This document shows positions 1 to 7,757 of a stretch of DNA of 15,172 nt, one piece after another. The notes below the pieces were generated by a model. The model was not told where the DNA came from. It saw only the letters and a list, made by a program, of their open reading frames with translations, and searched no databases. The stretch is from Bacteroidales bacterium (lineage in GTDB: Bacteria > Bacteroidota > Bacteroidia > Bacteroidales > WCHB1-69), in assembly GCA_017964755.1 (NCBI GenBank), contig JAGCRI010000140.1, positions 1 through 15,172 of the forward strand. The letters are read 5' to 3'. The stretch's first letter is position 1. Every line of letters starts with the position of its first letter. The position numbers were made by a program, and so were the translations under genes.

Positions 1-2051
1 GCCTTGAATGAATATTGTTGTCCGTAATTTGTCCCGATTCCGTTTGTTGCGTATGCCCTGACATAATATGTCTGCCCTGGTGTAAGGTTCTTCATCGTGT
101 CGGTGAAAGAGCCAATACCTGTACCATTATATGTTATGCCGAGGTAGTTGGTTATAGTTGGGTAGCCGCCGGTGTTCCATACAATGCCGCGCCCTGTCAC
201 GGGGTCGCCGCCGTCACTTGTAATGTTTCCGCCTGATACAGCGCTCATGGTGTCGATGTCTGTGACCGAATTTGTGGTTAGTACAGGCGTGCGCAATGTC
301 GTGAATGTTATGGTGTTCCCATAAACGGTCCCGATGTCATTGGTGGCGTATGCACATACATAGTACGTTACGCCTTGCTGCAAACCGTTCATGAAACTTG
401 AAAAAGCACCGGTGCCGCTGCCGTCGTATGTCATGCCATCGTTGTTGAAAATGTCGGGGGTGCTGTTCCAGCTGCTGTAGCATATACCGCGCTGGTTAAC
501 GTAGTTGCCGCCGTCAGATGTGACCGTGCCGCCGCAATAGGCAGTGGTGGCGCTGATGGTTGTGACAGTGGAATTTGTGACGACAGTGGGGTAGTCCCAC
601 GTGGTGAATGACACATCCGAGCCGTATGCAATACCACCGTTATTCATCGCAAAAGCCCGCACATGATATGTCGTTCCCAAATTCAAGCCCGTTATCAGAT
701 GTGAGAAACTTGTTGTCCCGATTCCATCCATGGAATAGCTGTCTGAAATTGTCGGATTTGCGTTTGTTGACCAGCAGAAACCGCTTACTACAAAAGGCGT
801 TCCGCCATCGTATGTAACCTGACCGTTGGCAGTCGCTTCATCGCCTGTGAAATTGCTTATTCCATTTGTTACTACTGTAGGAAGATTATATGAGACTCCC
901 GCTACCGTATTCCAAGTCGGGACATTGCTTGTGTCCATTTGCAAAATCTCCCCCATATTTCCGGCAGGCGTAACATGCCAGCTGTTGTCTGAGGTCTCCC
1001 AATATAACATGTCGCCTTTATTCGTACCTGTCGGCCGATTGGCAAGATGATTGTAATCAGAAGAATCAGAATACAATGCGTGTGTGGCGTAAAGCGCAGT
1101 GTCGGAGTAAGTTGCGTTCACGGCGTTGGTTGCGTTTGTCGCGCTGTTCGCGGTGTTTGCGTTGTATGAGTAAAGTGCAGTGTCGGAGTAAGTTGCGTTC
1201 ACGGCATTGGTTGCATTTGTCGCGCTGTTTGCAGTGTTTGCGTTGTATGAGTAAAGCGCGGTGTCGGAGTAAGTTGCGTTCACGGCATTGGTTGCGTTTG
1301 TCGCGCTGTTTGCGGTATTTGCGTTGTATGAGTAAAGCGCAGTGTCAGAATAAGTTGCGTTCACGGCGTTGGTTGCGTTTCCGGCATTATATGCATAATT
1401 TGAAGTATCGGAATGCCATGCGAACTTTGAAGTGTCTGAATTTTGTGCATTCATCAGGAATAAAGCAGTATCTGCGTATATTGAATGATAGGCATCTGCT
1501 GCGTAGCCTGACGTGTCAGAATAATTGGCATATCCGGCAGATATGGCAGCCCAAGCAGAATCAGTATAATGTGAGTATAGTGAATTGTATGCGTAATATG
1601 TTGAATCAGAGTAGATTGCATTAATTGCATGAAGTGCTGTATCAACATATTTCGCCTGATTTGAGTAAAAAGCGTATGGAACACTCAAGAGCTGTTGTGT
1701 CCCTGTTATCGTGTAGTTTATACCGCCTGTCGGATCTATATCAATTTGCAGGTAGTGGTCGTGTTCACCCCATTTCACACCGTCAAGCGTATAAGGATAA
1801 GGGTGTACTCCCATTCCGATTATAAGAGTTGCCAAGGCATTGGCATTTGTGACAACAGTATGAGTCTCCCTGTAAACCATGGGGCCGTTAGGATTATCTT
1901 CAACTATAGTAACCTGAACCCCGACCGGCTGGTTTACAACAAGTTCGTTGTTTGCGTCACGTACAACGACCTGATAAGTCATTTTTAATGGCGGTTGGGC
2001 AATAGCAATGCAATTTACAATTACAAAAAGAAATAATAATAATTTTTTCAT
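1..2051 (-). CDS. Large secreted surface protein with tandem-repeat stalk and Fn3-like modules (3' part beyond window)
   Basis: The frame opens at the ATG at 2051 and stays open for 683 codons to the left edge, so the C-terminus is missing. Visible order: signal peptide (residues 1-18, hydrophobic core after KK, cleavage likely AIA|Q19); an N-terminal domain common in Bacteroidota exported proteins (about 19-133, beginning QPPLKMTYQVVVRDAN and ending LLSVPYAFY); an Ala/Asn/Tyr/Ser-rich stalk (about 134-330) with 27-residue tandem repeats and spaced SDTAL-like motifs; a linker with NKGDMLYW and PTW (about 331-385); then three modules of about 95-100 residues of the Bacteroidota Fn3-like kind (each with TSDGG- or YDGG-like and TYYVRAYATN-like motifs), the last cut by the edge. 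The family architecture suggests a FISUMP or T9SS sorting domain at the missing end; that is inference. It is divergent from queA. Its N-terminal domain aligns with that of the protein at 7758. Probable surface or secreted protein; ligand unknown. Confidence 0.88.
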   Translation of the reverse strand, partial: MKKLLLFLFVIVNCIAIAQPPLKMTYQVVVRDANNELVVNQPVGVQVTIVEDNPNGPMVYRETHTVVTNANALATLIIGMGVHPYPYTLDGVKWGEHDHYLQIDIDPTGGINYTITGTQQLLSVPYAFYSNQAKYVDTALHAINAIYSDSTYYAYNSLYSHYTDSAWAAISAGYANYSDTSGYAADAYHSIYADTALFLMNAQNSDTSKFAWHSDTSNYAYNAGNATNAVNATYSDTALYSYNANTANSATNATNAVNATYSDTALYSYNANTANSATNATNAVNATYSDTALYSYNANTANSATNATNAVNATYSDTALYATHALYSDSSDYNHLANRPTGTNKGDMLYWETSDNSWHVTPAGNMGEILQMDTSNVPTWNTVAGVSYNLPTVVTNGISNFTGDEATANGQVTYDGGTPFVVSGFCWSTNANPTISDSYSMDGIGTTSFSHLITGLNLGTTYHVRAFAMNNGGIAYGSDVSFTTWDYPTVVTNSTVTTISATTAYCGGTVTSDGGNYVNQRGICYSSWNSTPDIFNNDGMTYDGSGTGAFSSFMNGLQQGVTYYVCAYATNDIGTVYGNTITFTTLRTPVLTTNSVTDIDTMSAVSGGNITSDGGDPVTGRGIVWNTGGYPTITNYLGITYNGTGIGSFTDTMKNLTPGQTYYVRAYATNGIGTNYGQQYSFK
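1090..1380 (-). repeat. 81-bp in-frame tandem repeats (about 3.6 copies)
   Basis: Copies start at 1090, 1171, 1252 and 1333 with an exact 81-bp period; the fourth is partial and diverges after about 48 bp. They encode a 27-residue unit containing TYSDTALYSYNA, then NTANSATNATNAV (residues about 225-321 of the minus-strand protein). I count nine variable positions among the copies (unit offsets 6, 9, 15, 18, 36, 45, 60, 63, 66). All fall on third codon positions and all are synonymous, so the copies are identical as protein. This confirms the minus-strand reading frame. Confidence 0.95.
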
Positions 2052-2146
2052 AATATGTTATTGGGATTTAAAAAACTATATAAGCAAAGTGAAACGGTAT
2101 GGAATTGAAATTGTTTATTATATATTTTAACGATATTTACAATCTA

Positions 2147-2154
2147 CAAAATTA
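2147..2154 (-). promoter_or_regulatory. Candidate -7 element for the minus-strand surface protein
   Basis: On the minus strand this reads TAATTTTG, which fits the Bacteroidota -7 consensus TAnnTTTG, about 95 nt upstream of the ATG at 2051. I see no convincing TTG -33 element 19-21 nt further up, so this is weak. Confidence 0.3.
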
Positions 2155-2230
2155 TATTATTTTTTTTAAAATCCGGTGGGTTAATCTATTTTTTATTGAA
2201 AAAAATGGAAAAACAGCCATCATTTTTTTC

Positions 2231-2261
2231 TTGACATTTGCAATAAAATAATGTATCTTTG
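2231..2261 (+). promoter_or_regulatory. Bacteroidota housekeeping promoter for the queA cluster
   Basis: TTGAC at 2231 supplies the -33 element and TATCTTTG at 2254-2261 the -7 element, with a 20-nt gap after the TTG. The ATG of queA lies about 40 nt downstream. No other promoter of this quality is visible before the end of the MBOAT gene, which supports a four-gene operon. Confidence 0.75.
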
Positions 2262-2301
2262 CAACCGCGAAAAATATACCATAACATATTGAAAAACAGC
2301 A

Positions 2302-3360
2302 ATGAAATTATCACAATTTAAGTATTCTCTGCCGCACGAGCTGATAGCCCTCCATCCATTGGAAGACCGTGACGAGGCTCGCATGATGGTTTTGAACCGA
2401 AAAACTCAGACCATTGAGCATAAGCTTTTCAAAGATATTCTCGAATACTTTGACGAGGGCGACCTTTTCGTGCTTAACAATACAAAGGTGTTTCCTGCGC
2501 TGCTGTTTGGCGAGAAGGAGAAGACCGGTGCCAGCATCAAGGTAACTCTGCTGCGCGAGCTGGAGGCTGAAAGCCGTCTTTGGGACGTGCTTGTTGACCC
2601 TGCCCGCAAAATCCGTATAGGCAACAAACTCTATTTTGGTGAAGACAATGACAGTCTTGTGGCAGAAGTCATCGACAATACCACTTCACGCGGCAGAACT
2701 CTGCGTTTCCTTTTTGACGGGACACACGAGGAGTTTCGCGCAAAACTCAAACAGCTCGGTAATACTCCGGTCCCTGATGATATTCTGAAGTATCGCGACA
2801 TTGAGCCTGAAGACGAAAAGGATTACCAGACAATATACGCTTCAAGGGAAGGCGCCGTCGTGGCACCGGCTGCCGGCTTCCACTTCAGCCGCGAAACCAT
2901 CAAACGCTTGGAGCTCAAGGGAATAGAGTTCGCTAATATTACACTGCATGCAGGACTTGGCAATTTTAGGGATATTGATGTTGAAGACCTTGTCAAGCAT
3001 AAAATGGATTCGGAATATATGGAGATTCCGGAGGATACAACCCGTTTAATTAATGCCACAAAAGATGCGAAACATCGCGTTGTCGGAGTCGGGACAACAA
3101 CAATGAAAGCCCTTGAATCCTCCGTCTATACCAACGGGCACGTCAAGCAGTACACAGGCTGGACAAACAAATTCATATTCCCGCCTTACCAGTTCCAGAT
3201 TGCTAATGCAATGGTTACGAATTTCCATCCTTCACAGAGCTCCATGCTTATGCTCACAGCCGCTTTCGGTGGATACGAATTTGTAATGAAAGCATATAAA
3301 GAGGCGGTGGCAGAGAAATACCGCTTCCTCACATACGGCGATGCAATGTTAATCTTATAA
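2302..3360 (+). CDS. queA: S-adenosylmethionine:tRNA ribosyltransferase-isomerase
   Basis: 352 aa, the normal length for QueA. This cytoplasmic enzyme transfers and isomerises the ribosyl part of S-adenosylmethionine onto 7-aminomethyl-7-deazaguanine at the wobble position of tRNA, forming epoxyqueuosine in queuosine synthesis. Recognised by the family's motifs in order: LNNTKV (58-63), the YQTIYA to GAVVAPAAGFHF block (about 176-195), the LHAGLGNFRDI block followed by HKMDSEY, VGTTTMKALES (about 263-273), TNFHPSQSSMLML and the C-terminal YRFLTYGDAMLI. The start ATG fits the MKLSQFKYSLP opening typical of the family and lies just below a clear promoter. It is first of four closely packed genes; the lipoprotein gene starts 5 nt after its stop. 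No other queuosine gene is in the window. Identification is firm. Confidence 0.97.
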   Translation: MKLSQFKYSLPHELIALHPLEDRDEARMMVLNRKTQTIEHKLFKDILEYFDEGDLFVLNNTKVFPALLFGEKEKTGASIKVTLLRELEAESRLWDVLVDPARKIRIGNKLYFGEDNDSLVAEVIDNTTSRGRTLRFLFDGTHEEFRAKLKQLGNTPVPDDILKYRDIEPEDEKDYQTIYASREGAVVAPAAGFHFSRETIKRLELKGIEFANITLHAGLGNFRDIDVEDLVKHKMDSEYMEIPEDTTRLINATKDAKHRVVGVGTTTMKALESSVYTNGHVKQYTGWTNKFIFPPYQFQIANAMVTNFHPSQSSMLMLTAAFGGYEFVMKAYKEAVAEKYRFLTYGDAMLIL

Positions 3361-3365
3361 TCACA

Positions 3366-4427
3366 ATGCGCAAGTTAAAACTTCTGATTATAGCCGCCGT
3401 ATCGTTATTCCTTGCCGCGTGCACTCCGAAATTCGACCAGAACGCACCTTACAAGGATATCACGGTTGCATACTGTTTGCTGAATCCGAATGAAGCGACA
3501 CATTACGTAAAAGTTTATAAGGCTTTTCTTACACAAGACAACGCTATCATTGAAGCCGGAAAACTCGATAATATTTCATATTACAATGATATTACCGTAT
3601 CTGTTGAAGAGTATGTTAACGGACATCTGACTAAGGTTATGCCTTATACAATGACTTACGATGTGCCGAAAGACAGCGGTATTTTCGCATATAATCCTCA
3701 AGTTGTCTATTATAATAATGACAAACTGAATCCGGAAGCGACCTATAAGCTGAAAATTGTAAGTAATAGGGGGAAGGTAATAACTGCTGAAACACCATTG
3801 GTGAAAGATTTCAATATCGTATCTCCTGTTTATGACATAGCCTATTTTCTTATAAGCAATAGTACTCCCACTTTGAAATTCAGAAAGGCTGAAAATGCTA
3901 CTGCTTACGATATTTACTTAAAATTCAGATACATAGAAATAGATAAGAACACTGGTGATACAATTACTCCTGACGGTTTGATTTCGTGGCGTGTTATGCG
4001 CACAAGGAATACCGGAAACTCGTCTGTAATTGAAGTCAAATGTGCTTTAAACAACTTTTTCACTGTGATTGCAAGCAATCTGAAAGCAGATCCTAATATA
4101 ATCAGATATGCAAAAGGCGTTCCTGAAAATGATTTGGACACCGCATACCGGTACAGGTGTATTGACCTTGAGGTGTGGGCGGCAGCTGAAGACCTGATGA
4201 CATATATGGATGTCAATACTCCGAGTAATAACAGCATTGTGCAGGATCGCGCCAATTTTACCAATATGAAAACAGAAGACGGCACAGCCTACGGTATATT
4301 CTCGTCGCGCAATGTTACGCGCAAGAGGCTCAAGCTACAAAACGCCGGAGATTCTAAAATTGAAGATGAGCTGGTATATGGCCCAATTACCGGACATTTG
4401 GGATTCCAAAAACAAGTTACAAATTAA
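3366..4427 (+). CDS. Predicted lipoprotein of unknown function
   Basis: 353 aa. The N-terminus is a lipoprotein signal peptide: positively charged start, hydrophobic stretch LLIIAAVSLF, then the lipobox LAAC with the acylated cysteine at residue 19. The mature part looks beta-rich in its first half (DITVAYCLLNPNEATHYVKVYKAF; the full stretch is residues 31-54) and has a C-terminal NFTNMKTEDGTAYGIFSSR segment. That ending resembles those of Bacteroidota outer-membrane lipoproteins of the DUF4249 kind, but I am not sure of the family. It probably sits in the periplasm or at the outer membrane. It lies 5 nt after queA and 3 nt before xseA, so it is almost certainly co-transcribed with both, though neither suggests its job. 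Start chosen because it gives an intact signal peptide immediately after queA. Confidence 0.85.
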   Translation: MRKLKLLIIAAVSLFLAACTPKFDQNAPYKDITVAYCLLNPNEATHYVKVYKAFLTQDNAIIEAGKLDNISYYNDITVSVEEYVNGHLTKVMPYTMTYDVPKDSGIFAYNPQVVYYNNDKLNPEATYKLKIVSNRGKVITAETPLVKDFNIVSPVYDIAYFLISNSTPTLKFRKAENATAYDIYLKFRYIEIDKNTGDTITPDGLISWRVMRTRNTGNSSVIEVKCALNNFFTVIASNLKADPNIIRYAKGVPENDLDTAYRYRCIDLEVWAAAEDLMTYMDVNTPSNNSIVQDRANFTNMKTEDGTAYGIFSSRNVTRKRLKLQNAGDSKIEDELVYGPITGHLGFQKQVTN

Positions 4428-4430
4428 GAG

Positions 4431-5837
4431 ATGCCCGCTGCAGAACGAAAACGCTTTAATGATAAGCCAATCTTCACTTTGTCAGAGATTTGCAACAGCC
4501 TGAAGTCTGTGATTTCAAAAACATATAACCAGACATATTATATACAGGCCGAGGTTATAAAGCTAAACCATTATCCGCAGACAGGACATTGCTTCCCAGA
4601 GCTTGCTGAGAAAGAGAACGGACAGATAACAGCGCAGATGCGCGGTATAATCTGGGCTGGCAACTACCGTCTTATCAATGAGCGTTTCAGTAGCATAGTA
4701 GGGGAGCCGCTGAAGGACGGTATCAGCATTTTGTGCCTCGCCACAATAGAGTTCAGCCCGCAATATGGTCTTTCCCTTTACATTCAGGACATAGAGCCAT
4801 CTTTTACGCTGGGAGAAATGGCAAAAAACAAGAAAGAGGTTATCGACCGCCTGAAAAAGGAGAATGTTTTTGATGAAAACAAGAAGAAACAATTGCCGTT
4901 AGTTCCTAAAAGGATAGCCGTCATTTCGGTCCAGACGAGTAAAGGTTACAACGATTTTATTGTAACACTTGAAAACAACAACTGGAACTACCGTTTCGAA
5001 ACCACTTTGTTCCCGGCGGTGCTGCAGGGCGAAAGGGCGATAATGACGATAACCGACAAGCTGTCGCAGATTGAGCGGCAGCTTGACCTTTTCGATTGTG
5101 TGGTTATTATCCGTGGCGGTGGCGGCGATATCGGGCTCAGTTGTTACGACAATTACGAACTTGCGCGGCGCGTGGCCACATTCCCACTGCCGGTCATTTC
5201 CGGAATAGGCCATTCCACAAACGAGACTGTGACAGAGCTCGTAGCATTTGCCAATAAAATCACCCCTACTGAAGTTGCCTACTTCCTGATTCAGCAGTTC
5301 CACGATTTTGCGTTGAAAGTGCAAGATTTGCAGGACCGATGCCTCGACTATGTTAACCGTACCTGCACTGCCCACCATCAGCTTTTGGAAAAGTATTCAA
5401 GGGTGTTGAAAGTTATGGGCAGCCAGAGTATTATGCGCCAAAACGATAAAATAGACTCTTTTTCAAAACAACTGAAGCTACTTTCTAAACAAACAATTGA
5501 AAGACAGCATGAAAAATTAGTGACTTCTTCGAGACAGTTGAAACTATTGTCAAAACAACTTGTTGATATTCAAAAAGATAATTACGAAATCAATAAAAAA
5601 CAACTGCTATTTCTCTCTCAAAACCTGATTGAAAAACAAAAGGAGAAACTGTCTGTTTTGGAAAAGCAGATTGTTTTGCTTCATCCCGAAAACGTGCTCA
5701 AGCGCGGATTTTCCATAACATACTTTAACGGCCATGCAGTAACCGATGCAGCTGAATTGGCAGAAAAACAAATCATTACGACAAAACTATATAAAGGTGA
5801 AATTGAAAGTGTAATCACATTGAAAAATGAATCCTGA
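4431..5837 (+). CDS. xseA: Exodeoxyribonuclease VII large subunit
   Basis: 468 aa. This catalytic subunit of exonuclease VII degrades single-stranded DNA into oligonucleotides, in complex with the small XseB subunit. Seen: an N-terminal OB-like nucleic-acid-binding region (about 12-118, from FTLSEICNSLKSVI to YIQDIEPSFTLGEM); the catalytic core with KRIAVISVQTSKGYNDF, RGGGGDIGLSCYDNYELA (228-245) and GIGHSTNET (258-266), the Bacteroidota variant of the GHETD motif; a long helical region with five 22-residue repeats (about 313-422); and the C-terminal HPENVLKRGFSIT motif with the following beta hairpin. The start lies 3 nt after the lipoprotein stop. The end overlaps the MBOAT start by 11 nt, so translation may be coupled. 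No xseB follows, although the two genes are often adjacent; it must be elsewhere if present. Confidence 0.96.
   Translation: MPAAERKRFNDKPIFTLSEICNSLKSVISKTYNQTYYIQAEVIKLNHYPQTGHCFPELAEKENGQITAQMRGIIWAGNYRLINERFSSIVGEPLKDGISILCLATIEFSPQYGLSLYIQDIEPSFTLGEMAKNKKEVIDRLKKENVFDENKKKQLPLVPKRIAVISVQTSKGYNDFIVTLENNNWNYRFETTLFPAVLQGERAIMTITDKLSQIERQLDLFDCVVIIRGGGGDIGLSCYDNYELARRVATFPLPVISGIGHSTNETVTELVAFANKITPTEVAYFLIQQFHDFALKVQDLQDRCLDYVNRTCTAHHQLLEKYSRVLKVMGSQSIMRQNDKIDSFSKQLKLLSKQTIERQHEKLVTSSRQLKLLSKQLVDIQKDNYEINKKQLLFLSQNLIEKQKEKLSVLEKQIVLLHPENVLKRGFSITYFNGHAVTDAAELAEKQIITTKLYKGEIESVITLKNES
5433..5696 (+). repeat. Four clear 66-bp (22-aa) repeats in the XseA helical region
   Basis: Residues 335-356, 357-378, 379-400 and 401-422 of XseA align without gaps. 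Shared features are Q at unit position 3, K/R-Q or K-Q at 12-13, LxLL or a similar hydrophobic run at 14-17, S/H at 18 and Q at 20 (for example RQLKLLSKQLV). A weaker fifth copy precedes them (313-334, VLKVMGSQSI at its end). The DNA copies have diverged, so this is a protein-level repeat, probably a helical repeat. Confidence 0.85.
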
Positions 5838-7686
5838 AAATCTGAAAATCTTCTTCACAAACATATTCTCATTTGACGCGAAATATCCTCTGCTTTTCAC
5901 GCAATTCTATTTCTGGGCGTTCTTCGCCATTATTTTCGCAATATTCGCGCTCGTGAAAAACAAAAGACTGCTCCGTAACAGTTTTCTCTGCTTTGCAAGT
6001 CTTTTTTTCTATTACAAAACTTCAGGATTGTTTGTGCTAATTTTGTTGTTTTCAATAATATATGGTTTCTTTATTGGAAAAAGAATTGCAAAATCCGAAG
6101 CTGAGGGAGCAAAAAAATTCTGGCTTGTGACAGGCGTGATAATCAATCTTGGGGTCCTCTGCTATTTCAAGTATGCATATTTTTTCACTGATGTTTATAA
6201 CTCGTTGGTTCACAGTCAGTACGAGGTTGTGAACTATCTTGCTTTATGGACAAATGAGCTTACGGGCAAAAACTATTTTGACGCCGGTAAAATCCTTCTG
6301 CCGGTCGGAATATCTTTCTATACTTTTCAAAATATAAGTTATCTTGTTGATGTTAAAAGAGATAAGGTAAAACCTGTAGCCAATATACTTGATTTTGGTT
6401 TTTACACCACATTTTTCCCGCAGTTGGTGGCGGGGCCGATTGTCCGTGCAAACCAGTTTGTGCCGCAGCTCTACAATAAGTATTTTCTGTCGCGTAGGCA
6501 GTTCGGCATAGCTCTTTTTTGGATATTGAACGGACTTCTGAAAAAAATTATCTTGAGCGATTATCTTGCCGTCAATTTTGTTGACCGCGTTTTCAATAAT
6601 CCGGGACTCTTCACTCCGTTTGAGAATCTTTCGGCTCTTTTTCTCTACTCGCTTCAGGTCTATGCTGACTTTTCAGGATACACAGACATTGCTATCGGGG
6701 TGGCGATGCTGATGGGTTTCTATTTGCCGTTGAACTTCAATTCGCCATACAAAGCTACCAATCCGGGCAATTTCTGGAAGCGGTGGCACGTCTCTCTTTC
6801 CACGTGGCTGAAAGATTACCTTTACATTCCGCTGGGAGGCAACCGCAACGGCACATTCGGCTCATATTTTCTAATCATAGCAATCGCTGTAATTGCAATA
6901 TTCCTTTCCGGAAGCCTTTGGGTTGCCGGAGCTGTTGCCGCTGTTGCAGTGATTTTGGGGGTTGTAGCTGTTTTGGTGCCGCGCAGCCGAAAGCCTATCA
7001 CCACAAATATCAATATGATGGACACGATGCTTTTGGGTGGCTTGTGGCATGGGGCGAGCTGGAATTTCATGATATGGGGCGGCCTCAATGGTATCGGTAT
7101 TCTCGCATATAAAATGTGGCGTAACGTCTCAAAAATTTGGAGGTCTATAATTTCGCTCGTGGTCTTTGACATGTTTATTGCCTTAAACCACTTTTTCCCT
7201 CATCCTGCTTTTGTCATAGGCATTGTATGGAGCGGTATATTTTTCTTCGGTACATTGGTTGATACTCTATATTCCGCAATATTTAAAAACCGCCCCATTG
7301 AATGGCTAAGCCGAGGTTGGGCAATCCTTATGACATTCATTTTCATTACTTTCACGCGACTTTTCTTTAGGTCAGGCTCAAATCTCGATGCCGCAGAAGC
7401 CAATGCGACAGCGTGGAATACCGCCAAAGAAATGGTCGGGAGGATAGGTAGCAGTTGGAACGTGTCGGTTATTCCGCAAATCATAGGAAACTATTGGTTT
7501 GTCTTCTGCCTTTTCATCTTCGGAATGATTATACATTGGCTTCCCGACAAGCTGAAACGCCGCTACCGTCTCTCTTTTGCCATGGCACCTGTCTGGCTGC
7601 AATTGATTATGACCCTTGTCGCCGTTTTCATTGCTTATCAGTTTATTACGGCCGATTTGCAACCTTTTATCTATTTTCAATTTTAA
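5827..7686 (+). CDS. MBOAT-family membrane-bound O-acyltransferase (AlgI/DltB-like)
   Basis: 619 aa polytopic inner-membrane protein with many hydrophobic helices along its length. MBOAT enzymes of this group move acyl (often acetyl) groups across the membrane for O-acylation of polysaccharides or other surface polymers. Seen motifs: FPQLVAGPIVRANQF (about 197-211), YADFSGYTDIAIG, FWKRWHVSLSTWLKDYLYIPLGGNR (about 316-340) and GLWHGASW with the putative catalytic His408. The RWH to GLWH spacing is 87 residues, against about 40 in ordinary AlgI-like proteins, because of a hydrophobic insertion near 345-392. The start ATG overlaps the end of xseA by 11 nt, so it is the last gene of the queA cluster. 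No SGNH-hydrolase partner (AlgJ/AlgX-like) or polymer synthesis genes are adjacent, so the acyl acceptor cannot be named. Confidence 0.93.
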   Translation: MNPENLKIFFTNIFSFDAKYPLLFTQFYFWAFFAIIFAIFALVKNKRLLRNSFLCFASLFFYYKTSGLFVLILLFSIIYGFFIGKRIAKSEAEGAKKFWLVTGVIINLGVLCYFKYAYFFTDVYNSLVHSQYEVVNYLALWTNELTGKNYFDAGKILLPVGISFYTFQNISYLVDVKRDKVKPVANILDFGFYTTFFPQLVAGPIVRANQFVPQLYNKYFLSRRQFGIALFWILNGLLKKIILSDYLAVNFVDRVFNNPGLFTPFENLSALFLYSLQVYADFSGYTDIAIGVAMLMGFYLPLNFNSPYKATNPGNFWKRWHVSLSTWLKDYLYIPLGGNRNGTFGSYFLIIAIAVIAIFLSGSLWVAGAVAAVAVILGVVAVLVPRSRKPITTNINMMDTMLLGGLWHGASWNFMIWGGLNGIGILAYKMWRNVSKIWRSIISLVVFDMFIALNHFFPHPAFVIGIVWSGIFFFGTLVDTLYSAIFKNRPIEWLSRGWAILMTFIFITFTRLFFRSGSNLDAAEANATAWNTAKEMVGRIGSSWNVSVIPQIIGNYWFVFCLFIFGMIIHWLPDKLKRRYRLSFAMAPVWLQLIMTLVAVFIAYQFITADLQPFIYFQF

Positions 7687-7712
7687 TTTTTAAAAATATT
7701 TTTAATAAAGTA

Positions 7713-7744
7713 TTGTTAATTTAAAATTATTTTTATTATCTTTG
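7713..7744 (+). promoter_or_regulatory. Bacteroidota promoter for the FISUMP-domain protein
   Basis: TATCTTTG at 7737-7744 matches the -7 consensus; TTG at 7713-7715 is the likely -33 element with a 21-nt gap, in a very AT-rich stretch. The first ATG (7758) is only 13 nt past the element, giving a very short leader. Confidence 0.65.
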
Positions 7745-7757
7745 CAAAAAATTAAAG

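Larger units (their letters stand above)
2052..2301. other. Divergent AT-rich intergenic region
   Basis: 250 nt between the divergent surface-protein gene and queA. It is strongly AT-rich and holds no ORF or RNA gene that I can support. It contains a good plus-strand promoter next to queA and weaker minus-strand -7-like elements (TAATTTTG reading 2154 to 2147, and the less good TCACTTTG reading 2092 to 2085). Confidence 0.7.

Noticed and set aside
1090..1380. CRISPR-like array
   Set aside because: The 81-bp units are contiguous with no spacers and are in frame within a coding region.
1076..1624. Plus-strand ORF of 182 codons with Arg/Ser/Cys-rich repeats
   Set aside because: It is the complement of the 81-bp repeats; the variable sites fall on third positions of the minus-strand frame only, and the minus strand reads as a recognisable exported protein.
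3914..4285. Minus-strand ORF of 123 codons
   Set aside because: Antisense to the lipoprotein gene, with no promoter and no recognisable domain.
4899..5378. Minus-strand ORF of 159 codons
   Set aside because: Antisense to the catalytic core of xseA; a shadow of that frame.
7687..7757. Terminator after the MBOAT gene
   Set aside because: The stretch is AT-rich with short T runs, but I find no GC-containing stem; it holds only the next gene's promoter.
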